A stretch of DNA of 64,000 nt from Leptolyngbya sp. FACHB-261 (lineage in GTDB: Bacteria > Cyanobacteriota > Cyanobacteriia > FACHB-261), in the NCBI RefSeq assembly GCF_014696065.1, contig NZ_JACJPL010000024.1, positions 186,001 to 250,000 of the forward strand, given 5' to 3'. The notes below the pieces were generated by a model, which had not been told where the DNA came from, made no database searches, and was given only the letters and a program-made list of their open reading frames with translations. The translations under genes and the position numbers were made by a program. This document shows positions 37,210 to 44,036 of the stretch, one piece after another; position 1 is the first letter of the stretch, and each line of letters starts with the position of its first letter.

Positions 37210-37225
37210 TTTCCAGATCTGGAAA
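37210..37225. promoter_or_regulatory. perfect 16-bp palindrome TTTCCAGATCTGGAAA
   Basis: The site is a gapless palindrome, about 190 bases upstream of the VOC-like gene. Its size and symmetry suit a dimeric regulator site. A short hairpin CCTG-CTCTGG-CAGG lies just before it. Confidence 0.45.
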
Positions 37226-37413
37226 CTTCTAATCAAGCAATCTTTTGGTCTTACGGTTCATGCAACTGGATCAATCTGTCGGGTGAAGTGACTTGCTAAG
37301 TCGCGGCATAAAACTAGAAACACAACACTATATTTTGAATTACAAGTGAGCCCTTCGAGCGCTCAAAGGCTCAATCTTCTAACCGCTGTAAGCATAGCAA
37401 CGAGAACAAACTT

Positions 37414-37944
37414 ATGATTCATCACCTTTCTATTTCTGCTGGCAATCCCCTTCAAGTCGCTCAAGTTCTAGCTGAAATTCTGCAGGGCCAAGTTGCTCCG
37501 TTTCCTCCACATCCAGGCAGCTATCTTGTTGCAGCTTGCGATGAATACGGCACCATGATTGAGATTTATCCTATGGGGACTGAGATGAAGCCAGGCCAGG
37601 TTGAGGATGAGCAAGCCACATTCACCCAAAATCTTCTTCCCTCATCGTTTACAGCAACTCATGTCGCCTTGTCTGTGCCCGCTAGCCGAGAACAAATCGA
37701 GCAGATTGCTGAGCGTGAAGGCTGGCGCGCCCTATATTGCAGCCGCGAGGGCTTCTTTGAGGTTGTTGAACTTTGGATTGAGAACCGGCTGTTGATCGAA
37801 CTGCTGCCGCCCAGTATTGCACCCTTGTATCTCTCGTTTATGCAACCGCAAAATTTGCAGAAGTTTTTTGCGGCAGACTCGCCGTGGCAGTCTAACTTGC
37901 CCAGTAACTCTTACACGGCTAACTCTTGCTTAGTTAACTTTTAA
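37414..37944 (+). CDS. VOC/glyoxalase-like protein of unknown function
   Basis: The 176-residue protein begins IHHLSISAGNPLQVAQVLAE and later has TATHVALSVPASREQIEQIA and VVELWIENRLLIELLPP. This spacing recalls the two beta-alpha-beta-beta-beta modules of the vicinal oxygen chelate superfamily. Candidate metal ligands are His residues near each module start and a Glu in the last strand. A substrate cannot be given. The last codons contain a 15-bp imperfect tandem (NSYTA / NSCLV), and a good terminator hairpin follows. Confidence 0.65.
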   Translation: MIHHLSISAGNPLQVAQVLAEILQGQVAPFPPHPGSYLVAACDEYGTMIEIYPMGTEMKPGQVEDEQATFTQNLLPSSFTATHVALSVPASREQIEQIAEREGWRALYCSREGFFEVVELWIENRLLIELLPPSIAPLYLSFMQPQNLQKFFAADSPWQSNLPSNSYTANSCLVNF

Positions 37945-37960
37945 AACTAAGTAGACAATT

Positions 37961-37995
37961 GAGTAGAGCAGAGTAATAGTTATCCTGCTCTACTC
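37961..37995 (+). terminator. hairpin terminator after the VOC-like gene
   Basis: GAGTAGAGCAG (37961-37971) and CTGCTCTACTC (37985-37995) form a perfect 11-bp stem with a 13-base loop, 17 bases after the stop codon. Confidence 0.65.
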
Positions 37996-38018
37996 TTGCA
38001 AAAACTTCTTGTGAACCC

Positions 38019-38050
38019 CTGTAGGGGTGCAATGTTTTGTGCCCCTACAG
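38019..38050. repeat. REP-like palindromic element
   Basis: CTGTAGGGGTGCA (38019-38031) pairs with TGTGCCCCTACAG (38038-38050) over 13 bp, with two G-T wobbles and a 6-base loop. GTAGGGG...CCCCTAC palindromes of this kind are dispersed in many cyanobacterial genomes. Between the VOC-like gene and the convergent fasciclin gene it may also stop transcription. Confidence 0.65.
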
Positions 38051-38129
38051 AAAGTCGTCAGATTATCGAGGTGAACTGATCTTAGAAATTGTCATTCAAC
38101 CTCAACTGTAGAAGATTAGTTATTCAACC

Positions 38130-38534
38130 TTAGCCTTCCGGAATTAAGACCGCATCAATGATATGAATAACGCCATTTTCTGCCTCGACATCTGGAGTCA
38201 CAACTTTAGCATCGTTGACCTTGACTCCATCCGAAGCATCAATTTTGAGTGGAATTCCGGCGGCTGTATCCGCTGAGGTGAGTTTGACGACATCAGCAGA
38301 TGTCACTTTGCCGGAAACAACATGGTACTCCAAAACTTTTCTGAGTTTGGGGATATCTTCTAGCAGTGCTTCTACTGCACCTGACGGTAATTTGGAGAAC
38401 GCTTCATCGGTTGGGGCGAAAACGGTAAATGGGCCTGGGCCTTTCAGCGCAGTATCAAGCCCTGCGGCTGTGATAGCTGTGACTAAGGTTGCAAAGGAGC
38501 CAGCATTGATAGCGGTATCGACGATATCAGGCAT
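38130..38534 (-). CDS. fasciclin (FAS1) domain protein
   Basis: The 134-residue protein is one FAS1 domain. It begins [20 protein letters not shown], has the H1 motif [17 protein letters not shown], the [13 protein letters not shown] segment and the closing [22 protein letters not shown]1 domains usually mediate adhesion or bind small ligands. No signal peptide is present, as in several cyanobacterial stand-alone copies, so the location is unclear. It converges with the VOC-like gene. Confidence 0.93.
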   Translation of the reverse strand: MPDIVDTAINAGSFATLVTAITAAGLDTALKGPGPFTVFAPTDEAFSKLPSGAVEALLEDIPKLRKVLEYHVVSGKVTSADVVKLTSADTAAGIPLKIDASDGVKVNDAKVVTPDVEAENGVIHIIDAVLIPEG

Positions 38535-39013
38535 TGAAATAATATCTATCCAAAGGTTTGCCTAAAAATATTAAGACGGCTTTGTATTTTTCGATGTCGT
38601 CATGCATACAAATAGCGCCACAGCAATAGTCATCAAGCTGGAAAGTCACTACTTTTGGGGGAAGAAAGGCGCTGAAAGACTAGTCAAACATTCGACTCAC
38701 TTTAGCAGTCCTATTTGGCCTTGCATTGGCTGCCTCCTAATAGCCAAAGAAAACAGCCAAAAAGAGAAGCCTAACCTCTACACATAATTGACTTGAGGCT
38801 TATCTAGCATCAAGCAAGTTGACTGCAAGCATTCGATTAGTGACAGAGAGTAGTGCCAAAGAGTTCACAGCGGCCTGAAGTACGGGGGTTGACCCGGCAA
38901 TTCACTCCTGAAAAATTAGCCTGCAATGAGGGGAGGGAGAGCTCGCCTTGCAGAGTAAGATGACCTCGTGGTAACCCCTCGCTTAGTGGCACTCGCACTA
39001 AATCTTGACGCAG
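38535..39013. other. intergenic region between the fasciclin and Rieske oxygenase genes
   Basis: About 480 bp without a convincing gene. A 61-codon frame (38602-38787) resembles nothing and is not called. A TTGACC hexamer near 38891 could be the -35 box of the oxygenase promoter, but no clear -10 is spaced correctly. The last part, GC-richer, probably carries the leader. Confidence 0.4.
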
Positions 39014-40099
39014 ATGACCACCCTTGACAGGTCTTTTAGCAACCGGGCAGCGGCAACAGGCGACCAGGCTGTCTTATTGCGCAACCTCTGGTACTATGCC
39101 CTCCCCGCTCACCAGCTCAAACCTGGGACGATGCTGGCAAAATCTTTGCTAGGGGAACCAGTGCTCCTAGCTCGTAGCCGGACGGGGAAAGTGTTTGCCT
39201 TGCGCGACATCTGCCCTCATCGCGCGGTACCACTCAGTTGCGGCAGGTTCGACGGGCAAGAAGTTGAGTGCTGCTATCACGGCTGGCGTTTCGATTCGAC
39301 TGGTCGCTGTACGGCCATTCCGTCTCTGACCGACGATCAAGACCTGGATCTAAGCCGCTTTCGGGTCCAGCAATATCCTCTGCGCGAAGTCCAAGGCAAC
39401 CTTTGGATCTACATGGGAGACGGGACCAAAGACCAGTCACCCGATGAGGCTGAGATTCCTGTCGTTCCCAGCTTCGGCAACCAGCCTCACCAATTGGTTA
39501 TAACTGCCCACTTCCCCTGCTCTATTGACCATGCGGTAGTGGGGTTGATGGACCCTGCTCACTCACCATTTGTGCATCGGGCTTGGTGGTGGCGCTCAGG
39601 CAAAACTCAGGAAGAAGTCAAAACCTTCGATCCCTCGCCCTATGGGTTTACGATGCGGCGGCACAAGATCGAGAACATGGGGCATGGTTATCGGCTGCTG
39701 GGTGGTATCCCCGAAACCGAGATTGCCTTTCGTCTACCGGGGGTTCGCATCGAACATATCAGCACAGGCCAGCATACGGTCTGCAACTTGACGACGGTAA
39801 CGCCGCTTTCAGAAACAGAAACGGAAGTCACCACTAGCTTTTATTGGACGACTCCCTGGTTAACAGCGCTGAAGCCAGTATTGAAGCCTTTAGTGCAGGC
39901 ATTTCTCAACCAAGATCGAGATGTCGTGGCTAAGCAGCAGGTGGGCTTGAAACACAATCCCGGCTTAATGCTGATCCGCGATGCTGATACGCAGGCGCGT
40001 TGGTATTACCAATTGAAGGCAGAGTTTCTCCGAGCAACGGCTGAGGGACGCCCCTTTGTTAACCCAGTCAAGGAACAAGTGCTGCGTTGGCGCGGTTGA
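39014..40099 (+). CDS. Rieske non-heme iron oxygenase, alpha-subunit type
   Basis: The 361-residue protein (ATG 39014; a TTG at 39005 would add three residues) has an N-terminal Rieske [2Fe-2S] domain. Its ligands are in CPHRAVPLSCG and CCYHGW (C-x-H then C-x2-H). The C-terminal catalytic domain has the mononuclear iron site in DHAVVGLMDPAHSPFVH. The layout resembles VanA and the chlorophyll-catabolic PaO relatives of cyanobacteria and plants. It oxidises an aromatic or related ring with electrons from a separate reductase, and none is adjacent. The true substrate is unknown. Confidence 0.88.
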   Translation: MTTLDRSFSNRAAATGDQAVLLRNLWYYALPAHQLKPGTMLAKSLLGEPVLLARSRTGKVFALRDICPHRAVPLSCGRFDGQEVECCYHGWRFDSTGRCTAIPSLTDDQDLDLSRFRVQQYPLREVQGNLWIYMGDGTKDQSPDEAEIPVVPSFGNQPHQLVITAHFPCSIDHAVVGLMDPAHSPFVHRAWWWRSGKTQEEVKTFDPSPYGFTMRRHKIENMGHGYRLLGGIPETEIAFRLPGVRIEHISTGQHTVCNLTTVTPLSETETEVTTSFYWTTPWLTALKPVLKPLVQAFLNQDRDVVAKQQVGLKHNPGLMLIRDADTQARWYYQLKAEFLRATAEGRPFVNPVKEQVLRWRG

Positions 40100-40196
40100 A
40101 CCTTAGAGAAGCTAGAGCCTGGGCTTGCACTGCAAAAACTTTCTCACCTGTCATTCCAGCTCTGTATACCAGTTCTCAGACGAGTAACTGCTATCG

Positions 40197-40224
40197 TTGC
40201 TCTCTAAAAATTGCTTTCTAAAAA
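40197..40224 (-). repeat. 14-bp tandem repeat spanning the stop codon of the SDR gene
   Basis: On the plus strand TTGCTCTCTAAAAA (40197-40210) is followed by TTGCTTTCTAAAAA (40211-40224), 13 of 14 matching. The TAG stop of the minus-strand SDR gene (40218-40220) lies in the second copy, so the stop is duplicated 14 bases downstream. Confidence 0.85.
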
Positions 40225-40913
40225 TTCTCGACCCAGGGTCGCAGTTCGATTTCCCAAGTCCAGGCACTTCGGGGCTGGCGCAGAATATTGAGATAAGTCT
40301 GAGCGATTGCATCAGGATCGAGCATGCTGTCGGGTCGGTTGGTTGGCTCTTGGCGTTCTGAGGAGCGAATTGTGCCATCAATGATGAAATGAGCAACATG
40401 AATATTCTTGGGGGCTAGTTCGCGAGCAATACTTTGAGCCAGCCCACGCAGCGCAAATTTTCCCATTGCAAAGGGAGCAGACTTGGCATACCCCTTGACG
40501 CTGGCTGAAGCACCCGTAAAGAAAATAGCGCCACCTCCGTGATTCAACATTCGTTTTGCCGCTGCTTGTGCAACCAGAAAGCCACCATAGGCGGTGACGT
40601 TTAGAGCTTTTTCAACATCAGATGGATCCAGCTCAATGAGGGGAGCGCTGACCCGAAAGCTTGGGTTATAAACGACAACTGTCGGCAGTCCCAAACGGCT
40701 TTCGACATCGGTAAATAACTGCTCTACTTGCGTTGGAACAGAGGCATCACAAGCGAAACTGACCGCTCCAATCTCCTGGCAAAGGGTGCTGAGTTTCTCA
40801 ATTTGACGAGCAGCCAAAGCAACAGTCATGCCCTCAGCCTTAAACAGACGGGCTAAAGAGGCACTCAGTCCACTCCCGGCTCCGACAATCAACGCTGTTG
40901 TTGGCATTTTCAA
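40218..40913 (-). CDS. SDR-family oxidoreductase with FxxxK in place of YxxxK
   Basis: The 231-residue Rossmann protein has the dinucleotide motif VGAGSGLSASLARLF and an overall SDR pattern (FACDAS, VVYNPSF in place of NNAG, TGASAS). The catalytic region reads PFAMGKFALRGLAQSIARELAPKNIHVAH, here cited in parts: the usual Tyr of YxxxK is Phe, followed by the conserved Lys. A subgroup of SDRs shares this FAxxKFALR pattern. Loss of the tyrosine suggests an altered reaction or a binding role. It lies 18 bp downstream of the F420-type reductase gene on the same strand, so they are probably co-transcribed. Confidence 0.85.
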   Translation of the reverse strand: MKMPTTALIVGAGSGLSASLARLFKAEGMTVALAARQIEKLSTLCQEIGAVSFACDASVPTQVEQLFTDVESRLGLPTVVVYNPSFRVSAPLIELDPSDVEKALNVTAYGGFLVAQAAAKRMLNHGGGAIFFTGASASVKGYAKSAPFAMGKFALRGLAQSIARELAPKNIHVAHFIIDGTIRSSERQEPTNRPDSMLDPDAIAQTYLNILRQPRSAWTWEIELRPWVENF

Positions 40914-40931
40914 TTCCTTGTTATCTCAGGA

Positions 40932-41612
40932 TTACTTCAAGCTAGAAGGTTGCCGACCCCCAAGCCGTTGGCCCTGAGCTGCGGGCAGTTGGTTCACCGA
41001 AATTGTGGCGTAGGGTCCTAGCTTCATCCCGCCCATCATGAAGCGGATAAAGTCGGCTAACCCTTCAATCAAGCGCGCAGTTTGTAAGGGTCCACAGTCA
41101 ACTGGCGTCAAGCCAATATCCTCAGCGAGTGCCATTACAGTTTGCCTAGCTTGCTCATCGTCACCACAGATAAAACAAGAGACTTGATGATCCTTGAGGG
41201 GTGTAGGCGAGAGTTCGTAGAGTTCTTGGGCTTGAGTATTAAAAGCTTTGATCACATGAACGTTGGGGACATCTGCTGCAACCTTTTCAGCCAAAGATTC
41301 CACAATCGGCTCGTAGGCGTAACCCTCTGGGATGTCCCAATTATTGCAATCTATCAAGATCTTTCCTGCTAAAACCTGGGTTGAAGCAAGCACAGCGGAG
41401 GGCAGAATTCCACGCACGGTGTATAGGATGACATCGCCAAAAGCGGCGGCTTGATCGTTAGTACCCCCTTGAATACTGTGTCCTGCTGACTCAGCAATCG
41501 CTTTCCCTTTTTGCTCATCGCGGGAACCGAAAAATACTTCATGTCCTTGCTCAGCCCAGACAATGCCCAGCGAGCGACCCATATTCCCGGTTCCGATAAT
41601 GCCAATTTTCAT
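40932..41612 (-). CDS. NADPH-dependent F420 reductase-like oxidoreductase
   Basis: The 226-residue protein begins with a classic Rossmann motif KIGIIGTGNMGRSLGIVWAEQGHEV, with SRDEQKG next to the second strand suggesting NADP(H) preference. It continues with LIDCNNW and VIKAFNT, typical of the F420-dependent NADP reductase superfamily (FNO-like). Whether this cyanobacterium uses F420 is not shown; many members reduce other substrates. ATG 41612 is the start. The upstream 230 bp hold two kinds of short repeats. An SDR gene follows 18 bp downstream. Confidence 0.87.
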   Translation of the reverse strand: MKIGIIGTGNMGRSLGIVWAEQGHEVFFGSRDEQKGKAIAESAGHSIQGGTNDQAAAFGDVILYTVRGILPSAVLASTQVLAGKILIDCNNWDIPEGYAYEPIVESLAEKVAADVPNVHVIKAFNTQAQELYELSPTPLKDHQVSCFICGDDEQARQTVMALAEDIGLTPVDCGPLQTARLIEGLADFIRFMMGGMKLGPYATISVNQLPAAQGQRLGGRQPSSLK

Positions 41613-41700
41613 TGTGGTTACACTTTGCTGTTTACTAATAGATTCTTGACTTTGATCTGGCTCAGAGAAGCTAAGGACACGTTTGCAAGGTTCTCTTCAG

Positions 41701-41836
41701 TTGTGGATCAGTGTGGGTCAGCGCAAATCAGCCGTGGCTCACTCGTGACTCAGTTGTGAGATCAGTTTTGAATCGGTGAGTAGCGATAACGAACTCCAAG
41801 CTATTAAATTCAAACCATTAACTTCAAACCATTAAC
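41701..41836. repeat. degenerate 10-12 bp repeat block and a 14-bp tandem repeat
   Basis: From 41701 to 41770 variants of TGTGGxTCAG recur about every 10-12 bases (TTGTGGATCAG, TGTGGGTCAG, CGCAAATCAG, TTGTGAGATCAG). At 41809-41836 TTCAAACCATTAAC occurs twice in perfect tandem. The region lies upstream of the F420-type reductase gene and just after the SDR gene that ends at 41843. Confidence 0.7.
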
Positions 41837-41842
41837 TAGGTG

Positions 41843-42553
41843 CTACCAATCAATAGGACGGCGGTCGCGGAAAAAGCCGCCACTGGGTGAACCATCTGGT
41901 AGGGTTGCTAGCCAGACGATTGTGTCCGCGCCTTGCTCAGGGGTTCGAGGCGCACCCGCACCACCCATGTCCGTTTGCACCCAACCTGGACAGACGGAAT
42001 TGACCAAAATATTGGTGCCCTTCAGCTCAGCTGCCAAGATGCGAGTCAAAGCGTTCAAGGCTGTTTTAGAAAGGCGATAGGCTAGGGAACCACCGCCCAT
42101 ATCGGTCAGTTGCCCCATACCTGATGAAACATTGACGATACGGCCATAGTTCTGCGCCTGCATCAGGGGAACCAAAGCCTGAGCCAGTTGTAAAGGCCCA
42201 TAGACATTGGTTTCCATCGTCTGCCGCAGAGTATCAATTGGGGCATTAAACACGCTGGCATCACCAGCATCGAGGAACACGCCTGCATTGTTCACGAGAA
42301 TGTCCAGATTCCCAAACTGCTGTTTGAGCCATTGCCCCAGCTCCTGAACGCTGTCTGAACGGGTGACCTCTAAAGCGTAGGGGGTAACGTCTAAACCTTC
42401 AGCCTTTAACTGCTCGGCGATTTTCTGGCCTTTTGCAGCATCACGGCTAGCTAGAACTACGTGAATCCCTTGTTTAGCTAGTTGTCGGCTGGTTTCCAAA
42501 CCGAGGCCTCGGTTTGCCCCGGTCACCACTGCCACTTTTGTAGAATTGCTCAT
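41843..42553 (-). CDS. short-chain dehydrogenase/reductase, carbonyl-reductase-like
   Basis: The 236-residue protein is a classical SDR. It has TGANRGLGLETSRQL for the cofactor, SRD after strand 2 (NADP preference likely), NNAGVFLDAG, the Ser of VSSGMGQ and the catalytic YRLSK. The long loop between NNAG and the Ser, together with the C-terminal PGWVQTDMGG, resembles plant and animal carbonyl or menthone reductases. The substrate is unknown. It is separated by 230 bp of repeat-rich DNA from the two downstream oxidoreductase genes on the same strand. Confidence 0.92.
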   Translation of the reverse strand: MSNSTKVAVVTGANRGLGLETSRQLAKQGIHVVLASRDAAKGQKIAEQLKAEGLDVTPYALEVTRSDSVQELGQWLKQQFGNLDILVNNAGVFLDAGDASVFNAPIDTLRQTMETNVYGPLQLAQALVPLMQAQNYGRIVNVSSGMGQLTDMGGGSLAYRLSKTALNALTRILAAELKGTNILVNSVCPGWVQTDMGGAGAPRTPEQGADTIVWLATLPDGSPSGGFFRDRRPIDW

Positions 42554-42978
42554 TGAGTCGCTGCCCCTCGGGTCTTTTTAACAGGCAAAAGATCGCTTGT
42601 TGCTTAACTTCTTTTGGCCTTTTGACCAGCCCTTGAAATTGGTATTTGACTAAACATTAAGCAATGATTTATTCGTTGAACTCTTGCAGAATTTCAATCT
42701 GGAAAGCAGGTTAGCAAGAGTCCCCAAAAGCCGTAATACCAGCTCACCCCTCCCAACCTCTTCTTGGCAAGGGGAGGTGCTGTAGGCAGTGGGGTTTTGA
42801 TTGCTAACCTCATTTAGAGAATTGGTATAACAGCTTGTGTCCTGGATCAAGATAGCGCCTCACGCCAAGTTTTGGCGTTGATTGCTGACAAGTGGACGGC
42901 AATGGAGATTTAACAGTAATCTAAGTGCGCTTAGGCAAAACCAAGCACGATGGGGGTTAGAAACTAGCAGTAGGATGC
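42554..42978. other. 425-bp gap holding a nested palindromic (MITE-like) element
   Basis: No gene is seen. AGGTTAGCAA (42708-42717) and TTGCTAACCT (42801-42810) are perfect inverted repeats. Within the same region ATACCA (42736-42741) faces TGGTAT (42823-42828), and a CACCCCTCCC...GGGGAGGTG hairpin lies at about 42745-42779. ATTGGTAT also occurs near 42637. The structure resembles small non-autonomous palindromic elements common in cyanobacterial intergenic DNA. The remaining part, towards 42978, shows nothing clear. Confidence 0.45.
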
Positions 42979-43989
42979 TTAGCCAGCAGGCAGTAAAGTC
43001 TCCAGTGGCAATTGCGCTAGGACAACTCGGTCCCGTCCTGCGGCTTTTGCCTGATAAAGAGCTTTGTCCGCATCAGTAATTAGGCCTGCCACTGTCAAAT
43101 CATAGTGGGGAATGATACTGGCAACCCCTAGGCTGAGGGTGACGAACTGATTATGGTCAGCGCTGGTATGGGGAATCGCCAACGCTTTGACACAGGCTCG
43201 TAGGGTCTCGGCCACTTGCACTGCTCCCTCAGCTATTGTGTTGGGTAAGATGATCGCAAACTCTTCGCCGCCATAGCGAGCTGCCAAGTCGCTGGATCGC
43301 TTTGCACAACGGCTGATGGCGCCAGCAACCTGCTGCAAGCAAGTATCTCCAGCGGGATGGCCGTAGGTGTCGTTGTAGCGTTTGAAGAAGTCAACATCAC
43401 CCAGAATTAGAGACAGGGGCGTAGACTCGCGGGCCATCCGCCGCCACTCTTGGTCCAGGTATTCATCAAAGCGACGGCGATTGGCGAGCCCCGTCAAGCT
43501 ATCTGAACTGGCCAAACACTGCAACTGTTGGTTGAGTGCCGCTAATTGTTGGTTCGATTGCTTTAACTGTCGTTGGAGCTGGGCTTGATGAATCAGACGG
43601 CGCACTCGCTGACGCAGCACTGGCCAGTGGATCGGTTTGGTTACGAAATCAGCAGCACCGGCAGCAAAGGCTAAGTCCACCGATTCTGAATCCTCCAAGC
43701 CTGTAATCATCAACACAGGAGTTTGCTGGCCCTGAGCTAGGCTTTGGAGTTGGTGGCAACAGGCAAAGCCATCCACGACGGGCATCATGGCATCGAGCAG
43801 CACAATATCGGGATGCAGGTTGGCGTAAACCGCTAGACACTGCTTACCGTCATCGGCCTCTACAACCCGGTACCCTTCTTGCTCCATCACCTGGCATAAC
43901 TGCAGGCGCATGAAGCGGTCGTCATCCACGATCAGGATGAGTGGGGAATAGGGCTTAGGGGAATAGGGATCAACGGTGGCGATGCTCAT
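42979..43989 (-). CDS. response regulator with GGDEF (diguanylate cyclase) output
   Basis: The 336-residue protein has a receiver domain with Asp66 in DIVLLDAMMP and Lys in FVTKPIHW. A coiled-coil linker and a GGDEF domain follow. The active-site motif is YGGEEF, preceded by an RSSD inhibitory site at the normal spacing, so c-di-GMP synthesis with product inhibition is expected. SDSLTGLANRRRFDEYLD and DVDFFKRYNDTYGHPAGD are standard. It lies 39 bp downstream of the large hybrid kinase on the same strand. Phosphotransfer from that kinase's HPt domain to this receiver is the obvious hypothesis. Confidence 0.95.
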   Translation of the reverse strand: MSIATVDPYSPKPYSPLILIVDDDRFMRLQLCQVMEQEGYRVVEADDGKQCLAVYANLHPDIVLLDAMMPVVDGFACCHQLQSLAQGQQTPVLMITGLEDSESVDLAFAAGAADFVTKPIHWPVLRQRVRRLIHQAQLQRQLKQSNQQLAALNQQLQCLASSDSLTGLANRRRFDEYLDQEWRRMARESTPLSLILGDVDFFKRYNDTYGHPAGDTCLQQVAGAISRCAKRSSDLAARYGGEEFAIILPNTIAEGAVQVAETLRACVKALAIPHTSADHNQFVTLSLGVASIIPHYDLTVAGLITDADKALYQAKAAGRDRVVLAQLPLETLLPAG

Positions 43990-44018
43990 ACCTGAATCTC
44001 ACTGGCCTCGGTAACACT

Positions 44019-44036
44019 CTTATTGCACTTATTGCA
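44019..44036 (-). repeat. 9-bp tandem repeat spanning the stop codon of the hybrid kinase
   Basis: CTTATTGCA occurs twice without gap (44019-44027, 44028-44036). The kinase stop TAA (minus strand, 44029-44031) lies in one copy and is repeated 9 bases further in the same frame. Confidence 0.8.

Larger units (their letters stand above)
36984..37413. promoter_or_regulatory. 430-bp gap with a tandem repeat and a 16-bp palindrome
   Basis: No gene is supported. The stretch is AT-rich compared with its neighbours. It contains two tandem GATATTAGCTA units (36994-37004, 37005-37015) directly after the cupin stop and a perfect 16-bp palindrome at 37210-37225. The second half probably holds the promoter of the VOC-like gene that starts at 37414. 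Confidence 0.45.

Noticed and set aside
38602-38787. 61-codon plus-strand frame between the fasciclin and Rieske genes
   Set aside because: There is no ribosome site, no known motif and an irregular composition.
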